A stretch of 64,000 nucleotides of DNA from Mycobacterium ostraviense (GTDB lineage: Bacteria; Actinomycetota; Actinomycetes; Mycobacteriales; Mycobacteriaceae), in assembly GCF_002705925.1 (NCBI RefSeq), contig NZ_NKRE01000001.1, positions 201,880 through 265,879 on the forward strand. Direction: 5' to 3'. The notes below the pieces were generated by a model, which saw only the letters and a program-made list of their open reading frames with translations, did no database searches and was not told the origin of the DNA. Position 1 is the first letter of the stretch; every line of letters starts with the position of its first letter. A program made the translations under genes and the position numbers. Below are positions 39,162 through 46,755 of the stretch, piece by piece.

Positions 39162-40360
39162 GCACGCCCGAACCGCTGTACATCCTCGGCGCCGGAATGC
39201 ACCCGTGGGGCAAGTGGGGCACCGACTTCACCGAGTACGGGGTGGTCGCCGCGCGGGCCGCGCTGCGCGAAGCCGGCCTCGACTGGCGCCAGATCCAACT
39301 GGTGGCTGGGGCGGACACCATCCGCAACGGCTACCCGGGCTTCGTCGCCGGCGCCACGTTCGCCCAGAAGCTGGGCTGGAACGGCGTGCCGGTCAGCTCC
39401 AGCTACGCCGCGTGCGCCAGCGGTTCGCAGGCCCTGCAAAGCGCCCGGGCCCAGATCCTGGCCGGTTTCTGCGATGTGGCGCTGGTGATCGGCGCCGACA
39501 CCACACCGAAGGGCTTTTTCGCCCCGGTGGGCGGTGAACGCAAGAACGATCCCGACTGGCAGCGGTTCCACCTCATCGGGGCCACCAACCCGGTGTACTT
39601 CGCGCTGCTGGCACGGCGACGGATGGACCTCTACGGCGCCACGCTCGAGGACTTCGCCCAGGTGAAGGTCAAGAACTCCCGGCATGGCCTGCACAACCCG
39701 AACGCCCGGTTCCGCAAGGAGACATCGGTCGACGACGTGCTGGCCAGCCCGGTGGTCGCCGATCCGCTGCGGCTGCTGGACATCTGCGCCACCTCCGACG
39801 GCGCCGCGGCGCTGATCGTGGCCAGCGCGAAGTTCGCCCGCGAGCATCTCGGCTCGCTGGAGGGGGTGCCGTCGGTGCGCGCGGTCAGCACCGTCACCCC
39901 GGGCTACCCCCAGCATTTGCCCGAATTGCCCGATATCGCAACGGATTCCACCGCGGTAGTGTCCGCACCGGACCGGGTGTTCAAGGATCAGATCCTCGAC
40001 GCGGCCTACGCGGAGGCCGGCATCGGGCCCGAGGATTTGAGCCTGGCCGAGGTCTACGACCTGTCCACCGCGCTGGAACTCGACTGGTACGAGCACCTGG
40101 GACTGTGCGCCAAAGGCGAGGCCGAGTCGCTGCTGCGCAGTGGCGCGACCACCATCGGCGGCAGTGTCCCGGTCAACCCCTCGGGCGGCCTGGCGTGCTT
40201 CGGCGAAGCCATCCCCGCGCAAGCGATCGCCCAGGTGTGCGAGCTGACCTGGCAGCTGCGTGGTCAGGCCACCGGCCGGCAGGTGACGAACGCGAAGGTG
40301 GGCATCACCGCGAACCAGGGCCTGTTCGGCCACGGTTCATCGGTGATCGTGGCGCGGTAG
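39158..40360 (+). CDS. thiolase / lipid-transfer protein type enzyme (Rv1627c-like)
   Basis: A 400-residue thiolase-superfamily protein of the SCP-x group. The nucleophile Cys lies in SSYAACASGSQAL, and the C-terminal NPSGGLACFGEAIPA holds the second Cys/Gly block; HG near the end (GLFGHGSSVIV) completes the site. The likely role is carbon-carbon cleavage or condensation on CoA thioesters in sterol or lipid degradation, together with the overlapping DUF35 subunit. The GTG at 39158 is used because it gives the family length and a 4-base overlap. Confidence 0.87.
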   Translation: MSTPEPLYILGAGMHPWGKWGTDFTEYGVVAARAALREAGLDWRQIQLVAGADTIRNGYPGFVAGATFAQKLGWNGVPVSSSYAACASGSQALQSARAQILAGFCDVALVIGADTTPKGFFAPVGGERKNDPDWQRFHLIGATNPVYFALLARRRMDLYGATLEDFAQVKVKNSRHGLHNPNARFRKETSVDDVLASPVVADPLRLLDICATSDGAAALIVASAKFAREHLGSLEGVPSVRAVSTVTPGYPQHLPELPDIATDSTAVVSAPDRVFKDQILDAAYAEAGIGPEDLSLAEVYDLSTALELDWYEHLGLCAKGEAESLLRSGATTIGGSVPVNPSGGLACFGEAIPAQAIAQVCELTWQLRGQATGRQVTNAKVGITANQGLFGHGSSVIVAR

Positions 40361-40368
40361 CCGCTGCC

Positions 40369-40424
40369 GAGCAGACACAGAATCGCACTCCGCTGCGCGG
40401 ATCCGTGCGATTCTGTGTCTGCTC
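40369..40424. terminator. long perfect hairpin between convergent genes
   Basis: Twenty bases at 40369-40388 (GAGCAGACACAGAATCGCAC) are repeated inverted without mismatch at 40405-40424. The 16-base loop itself contains TCCGC-TGC-GCGGA. The element lies between the thiolase stop and the pdtaR stop, so it probably serves as a two-way terminator. Similar sequences recur between convergent mycobacterial genes as far as I recall, so it may be a dispersed palindromic repeat. Confidence 0.7.
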
Positions 40425-40451
40425 GCCGTAGGGAGTTGGCCGCGAAGGCGG

Positions 40452-41075
40452 CTACTTGGCAGATGTGTCCAGGGTTTCCAGGACGACTTCGGCCACCCGC
40501 TTCATGGTGGTCCGCCGATCCATGGCGGCGCGCTGGATCCACTTGAACGCCTCCGGCTCGGTCATGCCCTGCTTGGCCTGTAGCAGGCCTTTGGCGCGTT
40601 CGACGAGTTTGCGCGTTTCCAGACGGTCGGACAGCGCCGCCACTTCTTGTTCCAGCGCGGTGATCTCGCTGAACCGGCTGACAGCCAATTCAATTGCCGG
40701 GATCAGGTCGCTGGCGGTGAAGGGCTTCACCAGATAGGCCATGGCCCCGGCATCGCGTGCGCGTTCCACGAGGTCGCGCTGGCTGAACGCGGTCAGCACC
40801 ACGATCGGCGCGATGCGCTTACTGGCGATCTCCGACGCCGCGTCGATCCCGTCGCGGCGCGGCATCTTCACATCCATGATCACCAGATCGGGCTTGTGCC
40901 GCTCGGCCAGTTCGACGGCTTCCTGGCCGTCGCCGGCCTCTCCGACGATGTCGTACCCCTCCTCTCGCAGCATTTCGGCGAGGTCCATTCGGATGAGCGC
41001 TTCGTCTTCCGCGATAAGGACACGGTGTGGCTTTACTGCATCGGCGTCGTTGGTGGGGCCGGTCATGACGGACAT
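40452..41075 (-). CDS. pdtaR: ANTAR response regulator PdtaR
   Basis: A 207-residue response regulator with an N-terminal receiver domain and a C-terminal ANTAR RNA-binding domain. The phospho-acceptor lies in LVIMDVKMPRRDG (Asp68), the acidic pocket is IAEDEA, and Lys is in LVKPF. The ANTAR part (residues 140-200) has KLVERAKGLLQAKQGMTEPEAFKWIQRAAM. In M. tuberculosis PdtaR (Rv1626) is phosphorylated by PdtaS and acts by antitermination. A second ATG three codons in gives the M. tuberculosis N-terminus (MTGPT) and moves the Asp to 65; either start is possible. Confidence 0.95.
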   Translation of the reverse strand: MSVMTGPTNDADAVKPHRVLIAEDEALIRMDLAEMLREEGYDIVGEAGDGQEAVELAERHKPDLVIMDVKMPRRDGIDAASEIASKRIAPIVVLTAFSQRDLVERARDAGAMAYLVKPFTASDLIPAIELAVSRFSEITALEQEVAALSDRLETRKLVERAKGLLQAKQGMTEPEAFKWIQRAAMDRRTTMKRVAEVVLETLDTSAK

Positions 41076-41191
41076 TGTGGCGTGAGCGGCTGAGATGGCA
41101 AACCTTGGGGGGCGGCGAGTCGGGATGACGGCATGAATCCGCTATGGTTGGAGGCTGCTCTGAGGTGGAATGCCGTACGGGAACAACCTCA

Positions 41192-41265
41192 GCCCTCGTA
41201 TCCCAACTGGCAGAGGAAACGGACTCAAAACCCGTCCAGTGTGGGTTCGAATCCCACCGAGGGCA
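41192..41265 (+). tRNA. tRNA-Leu (anticodon CAA) with short variable arm
   Basis: The acceptor stem GCCCTCG/CGAGGGC, T arm GTGGG-TTCGAAT-CCCAC, anticodon loop CTCAAAA (anticodon CAA) and D loop with GG are all visible. The discriminator is A and no CCA is encoded. The region between the anticodon stem and T arm is only about five bases, whereas most leucine tRNAs have a long variable arm. The anticodon stem has one mismatch. Confidence 0.85.
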
Positions 41266-41275
41266 CTCCGGGATC

Positions 41276-41782
41276 ATGCTGTACACCATTGGCCACGGCG
41301 CCAAGACGGCCGGGCAACTCACCGACGCGCTGCACCAGCACGACATCAAGCTGCTGGTCGACGTCCGCAGTTTTCCCGGCTCGCGTCGCAACCCGGACGT
41401 GTCCAAGCAAGTGATGCCCGACTGGCTGGGCGCAGCCGGGATCGGCTACCGGCACGAACCTGATCTCGGTGGCCGCCGCAAACCGCCCGTCAGCCCGGTA
41501 CCGCGTGACCTGTGGTGGGAAAACCCGGCGTTCGCGAATTACGCGGCGCACACCCGCACGCCCGGATTTCGGGCGGCATACCAGCGGCTGCTACAGGATG
41601 CCGACACCTGCGACGTGGCGGTGATGTGCGGGGAACCGACGTGGTGGCGCTGTCACCGACGCATGATCGCGGACCTGGCCGTCCGCGACGGACGCCAGGT
41701 GCAGCACATCATGCCCAACGCCGCACTGTCGCCACATCCTGCGTCGGACTGGCTCACCTATGACGTCGCCGACGGGTCCTGA
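41276..41782 (+). CDS. DUF488 family protein
   Basis: A 168-residue DUF488 protein. Family marks are YTIGHGAKT at the start, LVDVRSFPGSRRNPDVS, YRHEPDLGGRRKP and the C-terminal VMCGEPTWWRCHRRMIAD with two cysteines. The biochemical role of the family is unknown; it is often associated with nucleic acid or stress genes. The ATG at 41276 lies ten bases after the tRNA-Leu gene, so it may be expressed as a tRNA-mRNA unit. It ends 49 bases before the adenylate cyclase GTG. Confidence 0.8.
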   Translation: MLYTIGHGAKTAGQLTDALHQHDIKLLVDVRSFPGSRRNPDVSKQVMPDWLGAAGIGYRHEPDLGGRRKPPVSPVPRDLWWENPAFANYAAHTRTPGFRAAYQRLLQDADTCDVAVMCGEPTWWRCHRRMIADLAVRDGRQVQHIMPNAALSPHPASDWLTYDVADGS

Positions 41783-41831
41783 GTCTTGGCAGGTGGCCGA
41801 CAATATCGAACGCAACGGTTACGCTTTGGTC

Positions 41832-43160
41832 GTGGCGGCTAAGAAACGCGGTGCCCCACGGAAACGATCCGAGGGCTCACCCCGTCACGACTGCGTCACG
41901 GTGGTGCGCGAGCAAACCCGCGAATTCGACCAGCACTACGCCCGCAGTGCGGCGCGCCGGGGCCGGCTGCTCAGCATCGCCGCCTGGCTGGCCGTAATGG
42001 TCAGCGTGAGCTTCGTGCTCATGCAATTTCTGACCGATGCCTGGATTTGGCCCCTGAGTTGGATCAACATCGCCGCGGCCGTGGTCTTCGCGATCGTCCC
42101 GATGCTGCACCGCTTCGGGGAATTGGTGGCACCGCTGACATTCATCGGGGCCGCCTATGTAGCCGTCTTCGCCAGCTGCTGGAGCATCGGCACCGGGTCC
42201 GGTGCCCAGTTCTTCTTTCTCGTCGGCGCCTGCCTGGTGGTTCTGGTGTTGGGCATTGAACACATCGTGTTGGCCAGCGGGCTGGCAGCCCTTGCCACCG
42301 TGTTGATCATCGCCGTGGAGTTCCTGGTCCCCCGCAACACCGGAATGCAGCCCGCCTGGGCGCAGTCGGCGGGCTTCGTCGTCACCACGGTCTCGGCCTG
42401 CGTGGTGGTGGTCGTGTCGGTCTGGTTTGCCCTGTGGGACACCGCTCGCGCCGAAGCGATCATGGAAGCCCAATACGACCGCTCGGAGGCCCTGTTGGCC
42501 AACATGTTGCCGGCCAGCATCGCCGAACGGCTCAAGCATCCCGAGCGAGACGTCATCGCCGACAAGTACGACGAGGCCTCGGTGCTGTTCGCGGACATCG
42601 TCGGCTTCACCGAGCGGGCCAGCAGCGCCGCGCCAGCCGACCTCGTCCGATTCCTGGACCGGTTGTACAGCGCTTTCGACGCGTTGGTGGACAAGCACGG
42701 CCTGGAGAAGATCAAGGTCAGTGGCGACTGCTACATGGTTGTCAGCGGCGTGCCGCGCCCGCGGCCCGACCACGTGCAGGCACTGGCCGACTTTGCACTC
42801 GACATGGTCGGCGTGGCTGCGGGGTTGGCGGATCCACAAGGCTGCCCGGTGCCGCTGCGGGTGGGCCTGGCCACCGGTCCGGTGGTCGCCGGCGTGGTGG
42901 GTTCGCGCCGCTTCTTCTACGACGTATGGGGCGACGCGGTCAATGTCGCGTCGCGGATGGAGTCGACGGACTCGGTGGGCAAGATCCAAGTGCCAGACGA
43001 GGTCTACCAGCGCTTGAAGGACGACTTCGTGCTGCAGGAGCGCGGACACATCAACGTCAAGGGCAAAGGCGTCATGCGCACCTGGTACCTGATCGGCCGC
43101 AAGGCGGTGCCGGAGCCCACCGACGTGCTTGCCGAGGAGCCAAGCGCGGCCAGCGTCTGA
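41832..43160 (+). CDS. cya: membrane-bound class III adenylate cyclase (Rv1625c-like)
   Basis: A 442-residue class III cyclase, one shorter than Rv1625c. Residues 50-215 form six membrane spans and the cytoplasmic catalytic domain follows. The metal-binding Asp is in FADIVGFTERA, a conserved Asp in VSGDCYM and the transition-state motif in DVWGDAVNVASRME. Like Rv1625c it should act as a homodimer that resembles half of a mammalian cyclase. The GTG at 41832 (MAAKKRGAPRKRSEGS) was chosen over 41760 because it matches the homologue and avoids overlapping the DUF488 gene. Confidence 0.95.
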   Translation: MAAKKRGAPRKRSEGSPRHDCVTVVREQTREFDQHYARSAARRGRLLSIAAWLAVMVSVSFVLMQFLTDAWIWPLSWINIAAAVVFAIVPMLHRFGELVAPLTFIGAAYVAVFASCWSIGTGSGAQFFFLVGACLVVLVLGIEHIVLASGLAALATVLIIAVEFLVPRNTGMQPAWAQSAGFVVTTVSACVVVVVSVWFALWDTARAEAIMEAQYDRSEALLANMLPASIAERLKHPERDVIADKYDEASVLFADIVGFTERASSAAPADLVRFLDRLYSAFDALVDKHGLEKIKVSGDCYMVVSGVPRPRPDHVQALADFALDMVGVAAGLADPQGCPVPLRVGLATGPVVAGVVGSRRFFYDVWGDAVNVASRMESTDSVGKIQVPDEVYQRLKDDFVLQERGHINVKGKGVMRTWYLIGRKAVPEPTDVLAEEPSAASV

Positions 43161-43197
43161 AAACTCAACGCACTCGATCAGTAATTCGCTAACTGCT

Positions 43198-43280
43198 CGC
43201 CGAGTGTGCACCGACTGCGCCGAGTGTGTACTGGCGGCGGGGACACGCCGGGCGGCGCCGCCGTGGTTGCACTCTCGGCG
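43198..43280. repeat. CGCCGAGTGTGCA repeat with inverted copy
   Basis: CGCCGAGTGTGCA occurs at 43198-43210, almost the same (last bases GTA) at 43218-43230, and inverted with one mismatch at 43268-43280. This can form a hairpin after the cyclase gene. Similar CGCCGAGTGTGC palindromes are dispersed in mycobacterial genomes as I recall, so it may be a terminator or a repeat family. Confidence 0.45.
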
Positions 43281-43326
43281 TGCCGGCATTGTGATGAATG
43301 TGGCTGGAGGGCACCGATGGGCAGTT

Positions 43327-43482
43327 GTGAAGACAGACCTCGATGCCTCCATGCTGTACCTGGCCACTCAGTGCCCGTCGTGGGCTGACGATCTACGCCT
43401 GGTCGACGGCACCCCAGTGCCGTGCGGTGCGTCGCGGGAGACCGCGAAACGCTTCGAACTGGCCGGTTTCGCCAACTATGGG
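43327..43482 (+). pseudogene. transposase fragment
   Basis: In one frame the sequence reads TQCPSWADDLRLVDGTPVPC followed by GASRETAKRFELAGFANYG. This resembles the LVDxTPVxCGxSRETVKRSxLAGxAxYG block of mycobacterial IS transposases (IS982-type as I recall). After NYG the similarity ends, and there is no complete transposase or terminal repeat. It is a relic lying between the cyclase and the DUF308 gene. Confidence 0.55.
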
Positions 43483-43528
43483 GCGGACCACTCTATGCCA
43501 AAACCGTCACATGCGTCACACTGGTGCC

Positions 43529-44101
43529 ATGCAAACCACACCCGTCTCGGGCCCCGTCCCCCGCTTGTTGCCGCATCTGTGGATTTCAACGCTGTTATCG
43601 GGACTCCTGTCGCTGATCCTCGGCATAGTGGTCCTGGTTTGGCCAGGGATATCGGTCCTGGTGGCCGCCGTCGCGTTCGGCGTCTACCTCGTCGTGACCG
43701 GCATCGCGCAGGTTGTCCTCGCGTTCAGCCTGCACGTTTCGGCGGGCAGCCGAATCCTGGCGTTCATCAGCGGCGCAGCCTCGCTGATCCTGGCCGTACT
43801 GGCGTTCCGCCATTTCGGCAACGCGGTCCTATTGCTGGCCATCTGGATCGGCATCGGGTTCATCTTCCGCGGCGTCGCCACAACCGTGTCCGCGATCAAC
43901 GACCCGACCCTGCCGGGACGGGGATGGCAGATCTTCGTCGGAGTTGTCAGCCTGATCGCCGGCGTCGTGGTGTTGGCCGCGCCGTTCGAGTCGATCATCA
44001 CCTTGGCCATCGTCGTGGGTGTGTGGCTGGTCATTATCGGCGCCTGCGAGATCGTCTCGGCGTTCGGCATCCGTAAGGCGGCCAAACGTCTTGGCCTGTA
44101 A
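43529..44101 (+). CDS. DUF308/HdeD-like membrane protein (Rv1624c-like)
   Basis: A 190-residue membrane protein with six hydrophobic segments in the HdeD/DUF308 arrangement (three pairs, each with LILGIVVLVWP-type turns). The function is unknown; HdeD is linked to acid resistance in enterics. The ATG at 43529 (MQTTPVSGPVPRLLPH) was chosen because upstream codons belong to the transposase relic. It precedes cydA by about 100 bases on the same strand, as in M. tuberculosis. Confidence 0.8.
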   Translation: MQTTPVSGPVPRLLPHLWISTLLSGLLSLILGIVVLVWPGISVLVAAVAFGVYLVVTGIAQVVLAFSLHVSAGSRILAFISGAASLILAVLAFRHFGNAVLLLAIWIGIGFIFRGVATTVSAINDPTLPGRGWQIFVGVVSLIAGVVVLAAPFESIITLAIVVGVWLVIIGACEIVSAFGIRKAAKRLGL

Positions 44102-44148
44102 CCCTTCCACGAGCACGCGAATTGGCCGTAGCGTCAGCGCCGATCGCT

Positions 44149-44167
44149 CTACTACACTTCGTCGTAG
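44149..44167. promoter_or_regulatory. BlaI-like palindrome before cydA
   Basis: CTACTAC and GTCGTAG form an inverted repeat with one mismatch around a five-base spacer. Half-sites of the TACTAC/GTAGTA type are bound by BlaI/MecI/CopY family repressors. It lies 38 bases upstream of the cydA ATG, a position suited to a repressor operator. Confidence 0.35.
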
Positions 44168-44204
44168 CCCACAGGTATCGGCCCGTAATCTCCGGAGATG
44201 ACAG

Positions 44205-45662
44205 ATGAATGTCGTCGACATTTCGCGCTGGCAGTTCGGTATCACCACCGTCTACCACTTCATCTTCGTGCCGCTCACCATCGGCCTGGCGCCGCTGCTG
44301 GCCGTCATGCAGACGGTGTGGGTGGTCACCGATAACGTCGCCTGGTATCGCCTGACCAAGTTCTTCGGCAAGTTGTTCCTGATCAACTTCGCCATCGGCG
44401 TAGCCACCGGAATCGTGCAGGAATTTCAATTCGGGATGAACTGGAGCGAGTACTCGCGCTTCGTCGGCGACATCTTCGGCGCCCCGCTGGCGATGGAAGG
44501 CCTGTTGGCCTTCTTCTTCGAATCCACCTTCATCGGATTGTGGATCTTCGGCTGGACCAGGCTGCCCCGGCTGGTGCACCTGGCCTGCATCTGGATCGTC
44601 GCGATCGGCGTCAACGTGTCCGCGTACTTCATCATCACCGCGAACTCGTTCATGCAGCACCCCGTCGGCGCTCACTACAACGCCGAAACGCGGCGCGCCG
44701 AACTGACCGATATCGTGGCCCTGCTGACCAACAACACCGGGCGAACGGCATTCGCCCATACGGTCATGGGGTCACTGCTGACCGCCGCGACGTTCGTTGC
44801 CGCCGTCAGCGCCTGGTGGCTGGTTCGGTCGAATACCTTCCCGGTCGGGCCCGGCACCCGCGCCATGTATCGGCCCGCGACCATCCTGGGCTGCTGGGTC
44901 GCGCTGGTCGCCGCGGCCGGCTTGTTCCTGAGCGGCGATTACCAGGGCAAACTGATGTTCCAGCAGCAGCCGATGAAAATGGCTTCGGCGGAGTCGTTGT
45001 GCGACACCCAAACCGATCCTAATTTCTCCATCCTCACCGTCGGCCGTCAGAACAACTGCGACAGCCTCACCCGGGTCATCGAAGTGCCTTACGTACTACC
45101 GTTTCTCGCCGAGGGCAAAACCAGCAACGTCACCCTGCAGGGTGTGCGCGACATCCAGCGAGACTACGAACAGCGATTCGGGCCGAACGACTACCGTCCC
45201 AACCTGTTCGTCACCTACTGGTCGTTTCGGCTCATGATCGGCTTGCTCGCGATTCCGATACTGTTCGCGTTGCTTGCGCTGTGGTTGACGCGCGGCGGAC
45301 GGATCCCCCGCCAGCGGTGGTTCGCCTGGGTTGCGCTGCTGACGATTCCGACCCCGTTCCTGGCCAATATCGCCGGCTGGGTGTTCACCGAGATGGGCCG
45401 TCAGCCCTGGATCGTCGCCCCCAACCCCACCGGTGACCAGAATGTCCGACTGACCGTCGCGGCCGGCGTCTCCGACCACGCGCCCGGCATGGTGATCACC
45501 TCGCTGGCCACGTTCACACTCGTCTACGCGGTGCTTGCGGTCATCTGGTTCTGGCTGCTCAAGCGCTACATCGTCGAAGGACCGCAAGACCACGATGCGC
45601 AACCGGCTGCGCCTCGTGCACCCGACGACGAGGAAGTCGCGCCGCTGTCGTTTGCCTATTAG
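44205..45662 (+). CDS. cydA: cytochrome bd oxidase subunit I
   Basis: A 485-residue quinol oxidase subunit that carries hemes b558, b595 and d. The N-terminal helix has YHFIFVPLTIGLAPLL with the conserved His18, and later helices keep the GRQPW segment (EMGRQPWIV). The Q-loop is of the short type usual in actinobacteria. With CydB it reduces oxygen at low tension and helps resist peroxide and respiratory inhibitors. The ATG follows GGAG at good spacing. First gene of cydABDC. Confidence 0.97.
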   Translation: MNVVDISRWQFGITTVYHFIFVPLTIGLAPLLAVMQTVWVVTDNVAWYRLTKFFGKLFLINFAIGVATGIVQEFQFGMNWSEYSRFVGDIFGAPLAMEGLLAFFFESTFIGLWIFGWTRLPRLVHLACIWIVAIGVNVSAYFIITANSFMQHPVGAHYNAETRRAELTDIVALLTNNTGRTAFAHTVMGSLLTAATFVAAVSAWWLVRSNTFPVGPGTRAMYRPATILGCWVALVAAAGLFLSGDYQGKLMFQQQPMKMASAESLCDTQTDPNFSILTVGRQNNCDSLTRVIEVPYVLPFLAEGKTSNVTLQGVRDIQRDYEQRFGPNDYRPNLFVTYWSFRLMIGLLAIPILFALLALWLTRGGRIPRQRWFAWVALLTIPTPFLANIAGWVFTEMGRQPWIVAPNPTGDQNVRLTVAAGVSDHAPGMVITSLATFTLVYAVLAVIWFWLLKRYIVEGPQDHDAQPAAPRAPDDEEVAPLSFAY

Positions 45663-45714
45663 GGCGCCTATTGGGGCCGCACGGCGGCCTGATACCGACC
45701 GAAGGGAGCTGACC

Positions 45715-46755
45715 GTGGGTCTGCAGGAGTTGTGGTTCGGTGTGATCGCGGCGCTGTTCCTCGGTTTCTTCATCCTCGAGGGTTTCGACTTCGGGGTGGG
45801 CATGCTCATGGAGCCGTTCGCCCGCATCGGCGCCGGCGACCCGGAGACGCACCGGCGCACCGCACTCAACACCATCGGCGCGGTCTGGGACGGCAACGAG
45901 GTCTGGCTGATCACCGGCGGTGCGGCGATGTTCGCGGCATTTCCCGGCTGGTATGCCACCGTGTTCTCCACGCTGTATCTGCCGCTGCTGGTAATCCTGT
46001 TCGGCATGATCGTGCGTGCCGTGGCCATCGAATGGCGCGGCAAGGTCGATGACTCGAAGTGGCGGTCGTTGGCGGACTTGGGGATCGCGGCCGGATCCTG
46101 GCTACCGGCGGTGCTGTGGGGCGTGGCGTTCGCCATCCTGGTGCGGGGCCTGCCGGTCGACGGCAACGCCCACGTGCATCTGTCGATCACCGATGTGCTC
46201 AACGCCTACACGCTGCTGGGCGGATTAGCCACCGCCGGGCTGTTCCTGTTCTACGGCGCGGTGTTCGTCGCGTTGAAGACCGCGGGCCCGATCCGTGACG
46301 ACGCTCATCGGTTTGCCCGGTGGTTGTCGCTCCCGGTGACTGGACTGGTTGCCGGGTTCGGGGTTTGGACGCAACTGGTGTATGGCAAGCAGTGGACCTG
46401 GGCGGTGCTGGGCGTGGCGGTGGTGGCGCAGGCGGCAGCCGTGCTGCTGGTGTGGCTGCGCGCGTCGGACGGCTGGGCGTTCGTGTGCACCGCGGTGGCG
46501 GTGGCAACCGTGGTCGTGCTGCTGTTCGGCGCCCTCTACCCGAACCTGGTCCCGTCGACGCTGAACGAGCGGTGGAACGTCACGATCTACAACGCCTCGT
46601 CGACCACGTACACCCTCAAGATCATGACTTGGGTGACCGCCATCTTCGCGCCGCTGACGGTGGTGTACCAGGCCTGGACGTATTGGGTATTCCGGCAACG
46701 CATTTCGACTGAGCGGATACCGCCGTCCATCGGTCTGACGAGGCGCCCCTCCTGA
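45715..46755 (+). CDS. cydB: cytochrome bd oxidase subunit II
   Basis: A 346-residue subunit, identical in length to M. tuberculosis CydB, with eight or nine membrane spans. The N-terminus LQELWFGVIAALFLGFFILEGFDFGVG is diagnostic. It forms the heterodimer with CydA and stabilises the hemes. The GTG at 45715 is preceded by GAAGGGAG. It lies 52 bases after cydA, and its stop overlaps the proposed CTG start of cydD. Confidence 0.95.
   Translation: MGLQELWFGVIAALFLGFFILEGFDFGVGMLMEPFARIGAGDPETHRRTALNTIGAVWDGNEVWLITGGAAMFAAFPGWYATVFSTLYLPLLVILFGMIVRAVAIEWRGKVDDSKWRSLADLGIAAGSWLPAVLWGVAFAILVRGLPVDGNAHVHLSITDVLNAYTLLGGLATAGLFLFYGAVFVALKTAGPIRDDAHRFARWLSLPVTGLVAGFGVWTQLVYGKQWTWAVLGVAVVAQAAAVLLVWLRASDGWAFVCTAVAVATVVVLLFGALYPNLVPSTLNERWNVTIYNASSTTYTLKIMTWVTAIFAPLTVVYQAWTYWVFRQRISTERIPPSIGLTRRPS

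Noticed and set aside
41760..41831. Longer N-terminus for the adenylate cyclase
   Set aside because: It overlaps the end of the DUF488 gene and goes beyond the homologue's start; the GTG at 41832 fits.
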